Assembly (NCBI GenBank): GCA_030150045.1
Contig: JASLGM010000041.1
Span: 10,172 to 74,171, forward strand
Source: Taishania sp.
Lineage (GTDB): Bacteria > Bacteroidota > Bacteroidia > Flavobacteriales_D > Crocinitomicaceae
DNA: 64,000 nucleotides
Reading direction: 5' to 3'
Below the pieces are notes generated by a model. It was not told the origin of the DNA. It did no database searches and saw only the letters and a list, made by a program, of their open reading frames with translations. A program made the position numbers and the translations under genes. This document shows positions 46,250 through 54,375 of the stretch, one piece after another; within the stretch, counting starts at the first letter, position 1, and each line of letters begins with the position of its first letter.

Positions 46250-47452
46250 CTATTTAATTCCTAATAGTTTGTTTCTTTTTTTATCTAATTTGATTTGTTG
46301 TTCATCCAATTTTGAATGACCTAAATCTAATTTCAAGTATTCAGACTGTGCAGCTGTAGGGTCTTTTTTCCCTTTGCTTACTTGAACGTCAAGTTTTTTA
46401 CGTTTGTCGTCCAATTTTTTTCTGTTGCTTTCAATTTTTGCTTGGCTTGCGTCTACCTTTGCTAAATTGTCTTTCAACTTTTGTGCAGCTTTCGCTTGTT
46501 TTTCAGCTTCTTTCAATTGTTTTTCAGCTGCTTTTGCTTGCTTGTCTGCTGCTTTTTGTGCTTTCTTCGCTTCCTTTTCAGCTTTTTGTGCTGCTTTTTG
46601 TGCTTTTAAAGCTTCTTTCTTTTTAGCTTCTTCTGCTTTAGCTGCTGCTTTTTGTGCTTTAATAGCATCTTTTGCATCTTGCAATTCTTGTTGCTGTGCT
46701 TTTTGTGCTGCTTTTGCTTCTTTTTCAGCCGCTTTAGCTGCTTTTTTATCACCTTCTAATTGGCTAATTACAGGAGCATTTGCTGCGCGGTCAGCTGCTT
46801 CTTGAGCTCTAGCTTTTGCTGCTTGTTCTCTTTCTAAACGTTCTGCTTCCATTTTCGCTTGTTGCGCTTTACGAACAGCTTCAGCTTCTTCAGCTTTCTT
46901 TTGAGCTAAAGCCAATTGTTCATCTGCTTTTGCTTTTGCTTCTTCAGCTGATGCCGCAATTGTTTCAGCTGATGCCGCTAATCTTTGACGCTCTTTTTCT
47001 GCTTCTTCAGCCGCTTTTCTAGCTTCTTCTTGACGTTTCAACTGTTCAGCTTCTTTCGCCGTTAAATCGTCTAAAGATTCTGTCTTCGACTTCAAAGAGA
47101 AAGATAAGTTTTTATCATTTTCTAATTTGATGTCTTTTAAGAAATCACTTTTGAATAGTGCGTGTGTTACGTCAATACGTACAAGCTCACCGCTGTAATT
47201 TGGAATTCGGATGGATACTTTACCTGTTGCATCAGTTAATCCGGATCCAATAATCAAGTTATTATAAGTAACCTTGATCATTGCACCTGTAACTGGTCCG
47301 TTTGTACTAGAAACAGCGAAAGAAACCGAAATCGTTTCAGCTTGTGGGTTTGTGCTTGCAATTAATGCTTCATTAATTGTATTGTTGTTCGTTGTATTAG
47401 CGAATGATGTTCCAGCTAAAATCAAGGAAACAAGTAGGAAAATCTTTTTCAT
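46250..47452 (-). CDS. Exported protein with a carboxypeptidase-like domain and a long Ala/Lys-rich coiled coil
   Basis: 400 residues. A signal peptide (1-18, ending SFAN) is followed by a beta domain of about 85 residues (VSFAVSSTNGPVTGAMIKVT, SGLTDATGKVSIRIP), like carboxypeptidase regulatory-type repeats. From about 130 to 330 the chain is alanine, lysine, glutamate and glutamine only (KAAEEAEKERQRLAASAE, AEKEAKKAQKAADKQAK), a long helix with heptad character. A more polar end (LDDKRKKLDVQVSKGKK) follows. Function unknown; length and charge suggest an envelope spacer or a cell-wall binding rod. The repetitive coding can confuse ORF calling on the other strand. Confidence 0.75.
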   Translation of the reverse strand: MKKIFLLVSLILAGTSFANTTNNNTINEALIASTNPQAETISVSFAVSSTNGPVTGAMIKVTYNNLIIGSGLTDATGKVSIRIPNYSGELVRIDVTHALFKSDFLKDIKLENDKNLSFSLKSKTESLDDLTAKEAEQLKRQEEARKAAEEAEKERQRLAASAETIAASAEEAKAKADEQLALAQKKAEEAEAVRKAQQAKMEAERLEREQAAKARAQEAADRAANAPVISQLEGDKKAAKAAEKEAKAAQKAQQQELQDAKDAIKAQKAAAKAEEAKKKEALKAQKAAQKAEKEAKKAQKAADKQAKAAEKQLKEAEKQAKAAQKLKDNLAKVDASQAKIESNRKKLDDKRKKLDVQVSKGKKDPTAAQSEYLKLDLGHSKLDEQQIKLDKKRNKLLGIK

Positions 47453-47477
47453 TTGAGATAACTTTTTTTTTAAATTA

Positions 47478-47511
47478 CAAAACTATTCTAATATTACATT
47501 GATAAGGACAA
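47478..47511 (-). promoter_or_regulatory. Candidate promoter of the coiled-coil protein gene
   Basis: On the minus strand TTG (47509-47511), 23 bp, then TAGTTTTG (47478-47485), at the upper edge of the accepted spacing. Confidence 0.45.
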
Positions 47512-47545
47512 TAGTTTTCACAATTTTTTAGATTATTTTTATCTC

Positions 47546-48664
47546 ATGCTTTTTTCAAAGATTGCGGGACAGCAAGAATTAAAATCACATTTTATTCAGG
47601 AAATTCATTCCGGTAAAATCTCCCACGCCCGTTTATTTCTAGGTAATACAGGGTTTGGTGGCCTTCCTTTAGCATTGGCTTACATTCAGTATTTATTCTG
47701 TAAAAACAAAGGAGAAAACGACAGTTGTGGCACCTGTGACCAATGTGTTAAAGTTTCACAACTACAACATCCGGATTTGCACTTTTCTTACCCTACTGTT
47801 CAAGGAATTGCTAAGTTATCGAAGGAACTTTTACCTCAGTGGAGGAACTTAATTTTGAAGAATCCTTATTTCAATATTAAAGACTGGGTAGGGGAAATAG
47901 ATAGCAAAGGAAGAAACGCCATAATTGGTTCAGAAGAAAGTTTAGATATTGTGAAAGCTCTTAGTCTAAAATCTTTTGAGGGATCTTATAAAATCATGAT
48001 TATATGGGGTGCAAACGAAATGAATCCGACAGCAGCCAATAAGTTGTTAAAGATTTTAGAAGAACCACCCGCAAAGACTTTGTTTATTCTTATCAGCGAA
48101 AGTCAAGACAACTTGCTACAAACAATACTTTCACGAACGCAGATTGTAAAGATTCCTCGTTTGGATACCGACAGCATTGCTTCGTCTATAGCTAGACAAT
48201 TTGAATTGCCGCTTTCTACCGCTATGAACTATGCCGTTCGTGCAGATGGAAATATGCGTACTGCCATAGAATTGATGGAAACCAAAGAAGACGATCAAGA
48301 GGAATTGAACGATTTTATTCAGTTTATGCGTACATGCTATAAAAAAGATGTTTTAGGCATGATTGAATGGGCAGACCAAATGGGAGGAAAAACGAAGGAA
48401 CGTCAAAAAAGCTTTTTGGTCTATTCTTTACATTTGTTTAGACAAAGTATTTTGAAAAACTATACAGACGAATTACTCATTCGACTGAATGAAGAAGAAG
48501 CTGCTTTCTTAAAAAACTTCTCTAAATTTATTACCGGAAATAACATTATCGACTTCAATGCTACTTTTGATGATGCCATCTATCACATCGATAGAAATGC
48601 AAATGCAAAAATAGTTTTGACTAATGTCTGTTTTAAAGTGATGCGTTACATTCATTTCGCTTAG
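47546..48664 (+). CDS. holB: DNA polymerase III delta' subunit
   Basis: 372 residues. Delta' is the stator of the clamp loader. An AAA+ core covers about 1-200 with a degenerate P-loop region (GNTGFGGLP), a zinc module with four Cys at about 52-69 (CKNKG, CGTCDQC), and ANKLLKILEEPPAKTLFIL with the sensor region SESQDNLLQTILSRTQ. The degenerate P-loop is expected because delta' does not hydrolyse ATP. Its neighbour ricT is also next to holB in Bacillus subtilis, which supports the call. Confidence 0.92.
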   Translation: MLFSKIAGQQELKSHFIQEIHSGKISHARLFLGNTGFGGLPLALAYIQYLFCKNKGENDSCGTCDQCVKVSQLQHPDLHFSYPTVQGIAKLSKELLPQWRNLILKNPYFNIKDWVGEIDSKGRNAIIGSEESLDIVKALSLKSFEGSYKIMIIWGANEMNPTAANKLLKILEEPPAKTLFILISESQDNLLQTILSRTQIVKIPRLDTDSIASSIARQFELPLSTAMNYAVRADGNMRTAIELMETKEDDQEELNDFIQFMRTCYKKDVLGMIEWADQMGGKTKERQKSFLVYSLHLFRQSILKNYTDELLIRLNEEEAAFLKNFSKFITGNNIIDFNATFDDAIYHIDRNANAKIVLTNVCFKVMRYIHFA

Positions 48665-48672
48665 GATGTTTT

Positions 48673-48705
48673 TTGACACGCATTAAAACGGATTTATTAA
48701 CTTTA
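48673..48705 (+). promoter_or_regulatory. Candidate promoter of ricT
   Basis: TTG (48673-48675), 22 bp, TAACTTTA (48698-48705, one mismatch to TAnnTTTG), 22 bp before the ricT ATG. Confidence 0.4.
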
Positions 48706-48727
48706 CACAATATATAAAGAAAGAATT

Positions 48728-50266
48728 ATGGGTTGTTCAAGCTGTAGCACTGGAGGAGGAACTCCAAGAGGTTGCAAAAATCATGGGACCTGTAGTTCTG
48801 GCGGATGTAACAAATTAGAGGTTTTTGATTGGTTAGGTAACATTACCTTACCTGCTGGTCAAGAAGCTTTTGATATACTAGAGATACGATTTAAAAATAG
48901 CCGTAAGGCATTTTATAGAAACACAAAAGGCCTTGATTTATACGTCGGTGACGTTGTAGTTGTTGAGGTTGCTCCCGGTTATGATGTGGGAGTAGTATCT
49001 GTTGTAGGTGAGTTAGCCAGAATACAAGTCAACAAAAAAGCACCTAACCTCAAAATGAATGAGGTAAAAAAAATCATGCGAATTGCCAATCAAAAAGACA
49101 TTGATAATTGGCAAAAAGCACGTTCACTCGAAAAAGATGTCATGTACTCTTCTCGAACTCTTGCGGTGAATTTAGGATTGGAAATGAAAATTTCTGATGT
49201 GGAATATCAAGGTGATTTGACTAAAGCAGTTTTCTATTACACTGCCGAAGGACGAGTGGATTTCAGACAACTGATCAAAGACATGGCTGATGCGTTCAAA
49301 ATTCGTATTGAAATGCGACAAATTGGAGCACGTCAAGAAGCTTCAAGATTAGGAGCAATCGGATCTTGTGGTAGAGAATTGTGCTGTTCCACGTGGTTGA
49401 CAGATTTTAGATCAGTGTCAACTTCAGCTGCTAGGTACCAACAACTTTCCCTTAATCCACAAAAACTAGCAGGGCAATGTGGTAAACTAAAATGTTGTCT
49501 AAACTACGAGTTAGACATGTATTTAGATGCCCTCAAAGAGTTTCCAAAACACGACGTACGCATCAACACAGCAAAAGGTTGGGCAAACCATATTAAGACA
49601 GATGTTTTCAAAAGACAAATGTGGTTTTCCTATTCCGGAGAAGCAGCAATTGGTACAGGGCTTATTCCGATTTCGCCTAAACGTGTGAAGGAATTGATTG
49701 AAATGAACAAAAAAGGGGTGTTGCCTAAAGATCTTACCGAATACGTTGAAAAAGAAGAGATTGTTGAAGTACCAGATTACGAAAATGTAGTAGGGCAAGA
49801 TAGCCTTAACCGTTTTGAACACGCCTTCAAAGGGAAACAACGTCCTAAGAAACGTAGAAAACCTGGGACAGATAAAGCAAACCCTGTAACTGCTGAAGCA
49901 GGTGCAAAAGAGAATGTTCCAACAGAAAGAAGAACTCCATCTCAACGTCCAAAACGTCAGCCTGGAAATACACCATCTGCTAACGCAAATCCAAGACCAA
50001 GAACAAATCCGCCGGCAAACCCAAGAGGACCGCAGAGGGAAAATAAACCAGAAGCAAAGCCAGAAGGCAAACCAGAAGGACGTAATCTAATGGATTTGAA
50101 GAAGGAAAAACCCGCTACGGCAGCTCCTCGTAAACCGACTGAGGAGGGAACAGAAGGCGCACAAAAGAAGAGACCAAATAATAGAAATAAAAGAAAACCG
50201 CGTCCGCAATCTAAAGAGGATGGACCAAAAAACAATCCACCGTCAAATGGATCTGAAAATGCTTAA
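48728..50266 (+). CDS. ricT: PSP1/RicT-family protein with basic C-terminal tail
   Basis: 512 residues. The start is Cys- and Gly-rich (GCSSCSTGGG, CKNHGTCSSGGCNK), then a PSP1 core (about 35-310) with CGRELCCSTWL and CGKLKCCLNYELD, the Cys motifs that in RicT/YaaT hold iron-sulfur clusters. In Bacillus RicT works with RicA and RicF in RNA maturation. The last 150 residues are low-complexity Pro/Lys/Arg/Asn (KPEAKPEGKPEG). Partner genes ricA and ricF are not in this window. It overlaps gldH by 8 bp. Confidence 0.88.
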   Translation: MGCSSCSTGGGTPRGCKNHGTCSSGGCNKLEVFDWLGNITLPAGQEAFDILEIRFKNSRKAFYRNTKGLDLYVGDVVVVEVAPGYDVGVVSVVGELARIQVNKKAPNLKMNEVKKIMRIANQKDIDNWQKARSLEKDVMYSSRTLAVNLGLEMKISDVEYQGDLTKAVFYYTAEGRVDFRQLIKDMADAFKIRIEMRQIGARQEASRLGAIGSCGRELCCSTWLTDFRSVSTSAARYQQLSLNPQKLAGQCGKLKCCLNYELDMYLDALKEFPKHDVRINTAKGWANHIKTDVFKRQMWFSYSGEAAIGTGLIPISPKRVKELIEMNKKGVLPKDLTEYVEKEEIVEVPDYENVVGQDSLNRFEHAFKGKQRPKKRRKPGTDKANPVTAEAGAKENVPTERRTPSQRPKRQPGNTPSANANPRPRTNPPANPRGPQRENKPEAKPEGKPEGRNLMDLKKEKPATAAPRKPTEEGTEGAQKKRPNNRNKRKPRPQSKEDGPKNNPPSNGSENA

Positions 50267-50717
50267 AAATGTACTTTACATAGCGGGTGTTTCCTTGTTG
50301 CTAACGGCTTGTACGCAACCGACGTTCTACGAAAAAGTAAACAAATTCGAGAATAAAACATGGAAACAAAACGAAGTCGCCGACTATCAAATTGATGTGC
50401 AGGATACTTCCGTGAGCTACCAATTTGTACTTACATTGCGCACCACAACGGATTATCAATACAATAATTTGTGGGTGTTTTGGACCACAACTACGCCAGA
50501 TGGCGAAGTGAGCAGGGAACCGTTTCAATTCCAAATTACGGACGAAGCAGGAAACTGGACAGGGAAAAAAAGCGGTTCAATTGTCGAGAATCAATTGACG
50601 TTCAATGCCCGAAAATTGCCGCTTAAAGGTATCTACAAGTTTAGATTAGAGCAGGCGGTAACGGAAAGTAACGTCGATGAGGTACTCGATTTAGGATTGA
50701 GTATCGAACAAAAGTAA
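50259..50717 (+). CDS. gldH: Gliding motility lipoprotein GldH
   Basis: About 152 residues from the ATG at 50259; an upstream ATG at 50220 would put 13 extra residues before the signal and is rejected. The lipobox LLTAC puts the lipidated Cys at residue 18. GldH is a lipoprotein required for gliding motility in Flavobacterium; its exact part in the gliding or T9SS machinery is unclear. The body has LTLRTTTDYQYNNLWVFW and LNARKLPLKGIYKF-like strands. It follows ricT with an 8-bp overlap, a familiar Bacteroidetes order, and is a likely client of the Lnt-like protein and LspA in this window. Confidence 0.85.
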   Translation: MLKNVLYIAGVSLLLTACTQPTFYEKVNKFENKTWKQNEVADYQIDVQDTSVSYQFVLTLRTTTDYQYNNLWVFWTTTTPDGEVSREPFQFQITDEAGNWTGKKSGSIVENQLTFNARKLPLKGIYKFRLEQAVTESNVDEVLDLGLSIEQK

Positions 50718-50734
50718 TCGTAATAAATACGTAT

Positions 50735-50763
50735 AAGGCTGTCCTTTTGGGCAGCCTTTTTTT
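50735..50763 (+). terminator. Terminator of gldH
   Basis: AAGGCTGTCC, 4-nt loop, GGGCAGCCTT (one G-T pair) and a run of T; 17 bp past the gldH stop. Confidence 0.88.
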
Positions 50764-50796
50764 GTTTTGAAAGAGGACGATAAGGGAAATCTTTTT

Positions 50797-50946
50797 TAGG
50801 CAGCCATTTCGGTCTTCGCGCTTTAGTAAACCCATGTAAAAGGGTTCACTTGCTGTGTGCCATGTGCTTCCGTTGGTCGCAATGACACACAAGCGTTTAC
50901 ACCTTTTCCTTTGTGTTTAGCTATCGCTCTGCGCCCGGGCTGAAAT
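50797..50946 (-). repeat. Structured repeat B, copy B6
   Basis: Plus-strand text from GGCAGCC to GGGCTG. The apical stem TGTGTG (50854-50859) pairs with CACACA (50886-50891). Divergent from A5, 104 bp away. Confidence 0.84.
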
Positions 50947-51050
50947 TCCGTTTTCTAACTTGAAATAATGGTGAATTCTCAATGAAAGGAATAAAAGAGA
51001 CATGAAAATAGTTTTTTATTTTCCTAGAAATGAAATTTTGAAATGTGATT

Positions 51051-51170
51051 TTGCGCTAAGGATAGGAGAGGATAGCCCACAGGCTCTTCCTCAAGTTTAC
51101 TTGGGGGAGAGACGAGGACTATGAACGGATAGCCTGACCCCAAAAAAACTTTTTTGGGGTAGCGCCCAAA
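51051..51170 (+). repeat. Structured repeat A, copy A5
   Basis: Closing stem GCGCTA (51053-51058)/TAGCGC (51160-51165). Inner stems CTCTTCC/GGGAGAG-type (near 51092-51119) and CCCC-A7/T6-GGGG. GACGAGGACTATGAACGG and ATAGCCTGACC are conserved. Confidence 0.86.
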
Positions 51171-51250
51171 AAAACGATGAAATTATTAGAGAAAGTAAGA
51201 CGTGCGATAACGGAAGGAATTTTCACCTTCTGCACGTTATTTATTGGAAG

Positions 51251-51493
51251 TTAATGCTTTGGACTTGCGACCATTTTCTTGAAAAAAGCCTTCAAACGAT
51301 GACGCAACAAAAACATGATAATCAGGTAGGGAACGGCCATCAGATATAAAATACCGAAATTGATGTTGCTTCCAAATGAAGATTCGTCCGCTTCTGCAGC
51401 TTGTTCCATAACCAATTTACATTGAGAACACCCTTGTCCAAACGCGAAATCTACAAGAAAAAGCAGTCCGAATAATACTATAAACTTTCTCAT
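51251..51493 (-). CDS. Small membrane protein with CSQC motif
   Basis: 80 residues from the ATG at 51493; an ATG at 51517 would add 8 residues before the signal sequence. A cleavable or anchoring signal (MRKFIVLFGLLFLVDFAFG) precedes GCSQCK, a Cys pair similar to those in small Bacteroidetes membrane proteins of unknown function. A second helix (FGILYLMAVPYLIIMFLL) and a basic end follow. The Cys pair could bind metal or be redox-active; nothing proves it. Confidence 0.6.
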   Translation of the reverse strand: MRKFIVLFGLLFLVDFAFGQGCSQCKLVMEQAAEADESSFGSNINFGILYLMAVPYLIIMFLLRHRLKAFFKKMVASPKH

Positions 51494-51607
51494 GGCATAA
51501 AAGTAGTGTTTATTCACGGTTTCCTTCTCATTGATAACAGAACTTTAATGACATTTGTGGCAATTGATATGGCTTGTTAAGCCAAAATCTTTCTTATTTT
51601 TGTTTAC

Positions 51608-52612
51608 ATGAAGCATTTTATTTTCACCACATTGGCTTTAACCAGCATTTCTATCACCAGTTGTTCTACAAAAAGCAACGATACAGTGATTAATGCTAAT
51701 TCCATTGACAGCCTTTTGGCCCTTAGCCCAGATAGTATACCGTATTTATTATATAAAGCCGAATTGCTTTCCAACGATTATAAGTTTTACGAGGCATTAG
51801 AGTATGCTGCGAAGGCCTATCGTATGGATACCACAAATATTGAAAGTCGTTATTTGTATGCCAAAGCGCTTAACAATAAGGAGAACCGTACAATTAATGA
51901 AGTGGCTTTAGCTCAACGCCATTATTTGTATATCATTAAGCACAATCCAAAGGATTATAAGGCGATGGTTCAGTTGGCAACAACGTATGGTTATATGCAA
52001 GATTTTGAAAATGCTTTCCTACATGTAAACAATGCGCTTCGTTTGAATGATAAATATGCTGATGCTTATGTTTATAAAGGAACGCTTTATCGTGCTAATG
52101 GGAAGATGGATTTAGCGAAATCTTCGTATGAAACGGCAATTCAAATGGATCCAAATTATTTTGAAGCGTATTTGTTTTTGGCGACTATATTTTTAGATGA
52201 AAACAATCCGATAGCTTTAGAGTATTATAAAACGGCTTATGAACTCAAGAGCGTTCCTGAGGTATTATATGCTTATGCTTTTGCTTTTGACAAGTTAAAC
52301 AAAATGGATGGGGCAAAGGAAAATTATCGTTTATTGGCTTCGAATAAAGATCCTTTCTACGCCTCTGTTGCTAACTTCCATTTGGGATATATTAAACAAA
52401 TAAAGGAAACACAAATCGATAGTGCATTATTCTTTTATTCAAAAGCGATTCACATGAACAATGATTATGTGGAAGCTTATCATAACCGTGGTATGTGTTA
52501 TGAATTGAAAAAAGATTACGTTAGTGCACGTGCTGATTATTTGACTGCGTTAAAGTTTGACCCGGATTTTCAATTGTCAATCGACGCGTTTAATAAAATC
52601 GAAAAGAAATAA
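51608..52612 (+). CDS. TPR-repeat lipoprotein
   Basis: 334 residues. A lipoprotein signal with SITSC (Cys 19) is followed by about eight TPR helical hairpins (YKAMVQLATTYGYMQDFENA, ADAYVYKGTLYRANGKMDL, YFEAYLFLATIFLDEN, EAYHNRGMCYELKKDYVSA). TPR proteins act as scaffolds; the partner is unknown. The outer-membrane or periplasmic location follows from the lipobox. Its stop overlaps the next gene by 1 bp (TAATG). Confidence 0.85.
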   Translation: MKHFIFTTLALTSISITSCSTKSNDTVINANSIDSLLALSPDSIPYLLYKAELLSNDYKFYEALEYAAKAYRMDTTNIESRYLYAKALNNKENRTINEVALAQRHYLYIIKHNPKDYKAMVQLATTYGYMQDFENAFLHVNNALRLNDKYADAYVYKGTLYRANGKMDLAKSSYETAIQMDPNYFEAYLFLATIFLDENNPIALEYYKTAYELKSVPEVLYAYAFAFDKLNKMDGAKENYRLLASNKDPFYASVANFHLGYIKQIKETQIDSALFFYSKAIHMNNDYVEAYHNRGMCYELKKDYVSARADYLTALKFDPDFQLSIDAFNKIEKK

Positions 52613-53202
52613 TGCAGCAACAAAAGAAGATAATTCGTTTACTTTCTGATTTATTAATTCCAGTTCTAGGTTTTTACTTTTGGGGCTGGAATTTGTATTT
52701 TATACTGTTGTTTTTTTGTTTAGATATGGTTGCTGGAGAAATCACGTTATTTCTTAAAGCAAAGAAGATTGCTGCTTTTCAAGCGGATCCGCAAATACGG
52801 AATGGTCGTGTGTTTGGGATTATCAGTTTGTTGTTGTTGAGTTTAAATATTGTGTTTATTCACTTGGGTGTGTTTGCGATCAACGAAGGTTTTGCGTTTA
52901 AAAAAGAGGTTATCTCTTTTCTAGCTTATGAAGAGATGGGTATAAAACAAGGATATATTCTTTTGCCGTTAATTGGTTTAATGGCTTTTTCGCAATATTA
53001 TTCTGAATTTTTAGTGGTAAAAAAGTATGAGTTTATCCGCTACAAAGAATTGTTTAAGCGTAGTTTTCAATTAAAATTTGCGATTCTAATTTTCACAACC
53101 TTGCTTTCTTTGGTTGCCGTTGGTTTAGCATTAAAAGAAGAGGTTTTACTTTGGTCTATGCTTATTCCAATTTCCTTTGTGAATTGGGTTAATGCGGATT
53201 AG
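52612..53202 (+). CDS. Integral membrane protein, unknown (DUF6498-like, tentative)
   Basis: 196 residues with five or six helices (near 10-26, 28-45, 68-90, 118-134, 148-170, 172-190). GFYFWGWNLYFILLFFCLDMV recalls DUF6498-type proteins. No functional residues can be named. It is coupled to the TPR lipoprotein and ends next to the convergent flippase-like gene. Confidence 0.6.
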   Translation: MQQQKKIIRLLSDLLIPVLGFYFWGWNLYFILLFFCLDMVAGEITLFLKAKKIAAFQADPQIRNGRVFGIISLLLLSLNIVFIHLGVFAINEGFAFKKEVISFLAYEEMGIKQGYILLPLIGLMAFSQYYSEFLVVKKYEFIRYKELFKRSFQLKFAILIFTTLLSLVAVGLALKEEVLLWSMLIPISFVNWVNAD

Positions 53203-54375
53203 TTAATTGTTTTTTTTGATCCATCTAGGCAATAAGAATGCGCCAAAGAATAGATAGGGGAAATAGGAGATTAGACGCCATATTAGCGCTAAAACAACTA
53301 ACAATATTGCAGATTGAGAAAAAGGGGCTAGTAGTTCGCTAAATGCATATTCTGCAACGCCACTTCCACCAGGTGTTGGGCTAACAAGCATAAATATCCA
53401 CAATACAAATTGTTTACTATAAAGCAATACATTGTCGAATGCGGATAATGGAATGAAAGCATTTAGGATTGCGTTAATTACGAGGTATCTGGAGGTCCAA
53501 CTTCCAAAAGTACACAAGAAGCTTTTGATCCAAAAGCCTTTACTTTCAGAACGTAATTCTTTGGATGCTACTTCAATTTCAATTCCAGTTTTTAGAGCAT
53601 CGTCTTTCCATTTTCTTAAGAGTGGGAATTTGAATACTAAATTGATGAGGTTGCTGATTAGTTTAGGGAATTTAAAAATGGAAAGAGCCAAAAGAAGTGT
53701 AATGCTTGTTATGATGGCATATCCGCTCCAGAATACATAGCTTGTAGCAATTGATCCGCTGGTATCTTTTGGGAAAAGGTCTTTATTCGTAATGAAAAGG
53801 AATACCAATGGTATCATGATTACATAGAACAGATTATCCAACATCGTTGCAATTACTACGATAGCAGTTGAACGGCCGAGTGCTATTTTTTCTTTCTTTA
53901 GAATAAACATGGCAACTGCTGCACCGCCGACCACGCCAGGAGAAAGGGCTGAAGCGAATTCCCAAAGCATTATGGTATAAAAGGATGCATTCCAGCTCAG
54001 TTTCTTTTTGGTTAATATACGAATTCGAAGCATATAGAAGAAATCTCTACCAACCATAAACACCATTGCCATGACTAGAAAGAAAATAGCTTTAGCATTC
54101 CAGTTCATTTGCTGGATGGAGGTGACGAAGTCTACTTTTTTAAAATTTCCTTTTTCGGCTTCTAAGTAATAGCCTTCTTCGTTTGTTGAGGAATTGTTTG
54201 AATATTCTTGCCAGATATGAGTGCCAGTTCCTGCTTTTACTTCTACATAATTATCTTGTTGAATGGCACGAATGAGAAGAAAAATAGAGATGCTTAAACC
54301 AATAATTATGGCTAGACCTACCTTCCAACCTTTGAAGGAAGTGGTAAAAACATCGTCATTTGTATTATTCTTCAT
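53203..54375 (-). CDS. Lysylphosphatidylglycerol synthase/flippase-like membrane protein
   Basis: 390 residues with about eight membrane helices. The LPG_synthase_TM (YbhN/UPF0104) family is shown by ALSPGVVGGAAVAMFILKKE (about 148-167) and SPTPGGSGVAEYAFSEL (about 338-354), which resemble the Gly-rich turns of MprF-type flippases. No aminoacyl transfer domain is attached, so any flipped lipid is unknown. An N-terminal extension of about 90 residues with a soluble stretch is unusual. It overlaps the preceding lipoprotein gene by 11 bp. Confidence 0.82.
   Translation of the reverse strand: MKNNTNDDVFTTSFKGWKVGLAIIIGLSISIFLLIRAIQQDNYVEVKAGTGTHIWQEYSNNSSTNEEGYYLEAEKGNFKKVDFVTSIQQMNWNAKAIFFLVMAMVFMVGRDFFYMLRIRILTKKKLSWNASFYTIMLWEFASALSPGVVGGAAVAMFILKKEKIALGRSTAIVVIATMLDNLFYVIMIPLVFLFITNKDLFPKDTSGSIATSYVFWSGYAIITSITLLLALSIFKFPKLISNLINLVFKFPLLRKWKDDALKTGIEIEVASKELRSESKGFWIKSFLCTFGSWTSRYLVINAILNAFIPLSAFDNVLLYSKQFVLWIFMLVSPTPGGSGVAEYAFSELLAPFSQSAILLVVLALIWRLISYFPYLFFGAFLLPRWIKKNN

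Noticed and set aside
46404..47022. Ala/Leu/Phe-rich plus-strand frames opposite the coiled-coil gene
   Set aside because: They are antisense shadows of the GC-biased repetitive Ala/Lys codons; the minus-strand gene has a signal peptide, beta domain and its own terminator.
49381..49400. CACGTG within ricT as another parS site
   Set aside because: Only the central bases match (TGTTCCACGTGG); the right arm differs at several positions and it lies within coding sequence far from the others.
584..51170. A/B repeats as a CRISPR array or insertion sequences
   Set aside because: The copies are dispersed by kilobases, not tandem with spacers. They contain no transposase ORF and no clear target-site duplications. 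The conserved pattern is stem covariation, not sequence identity.
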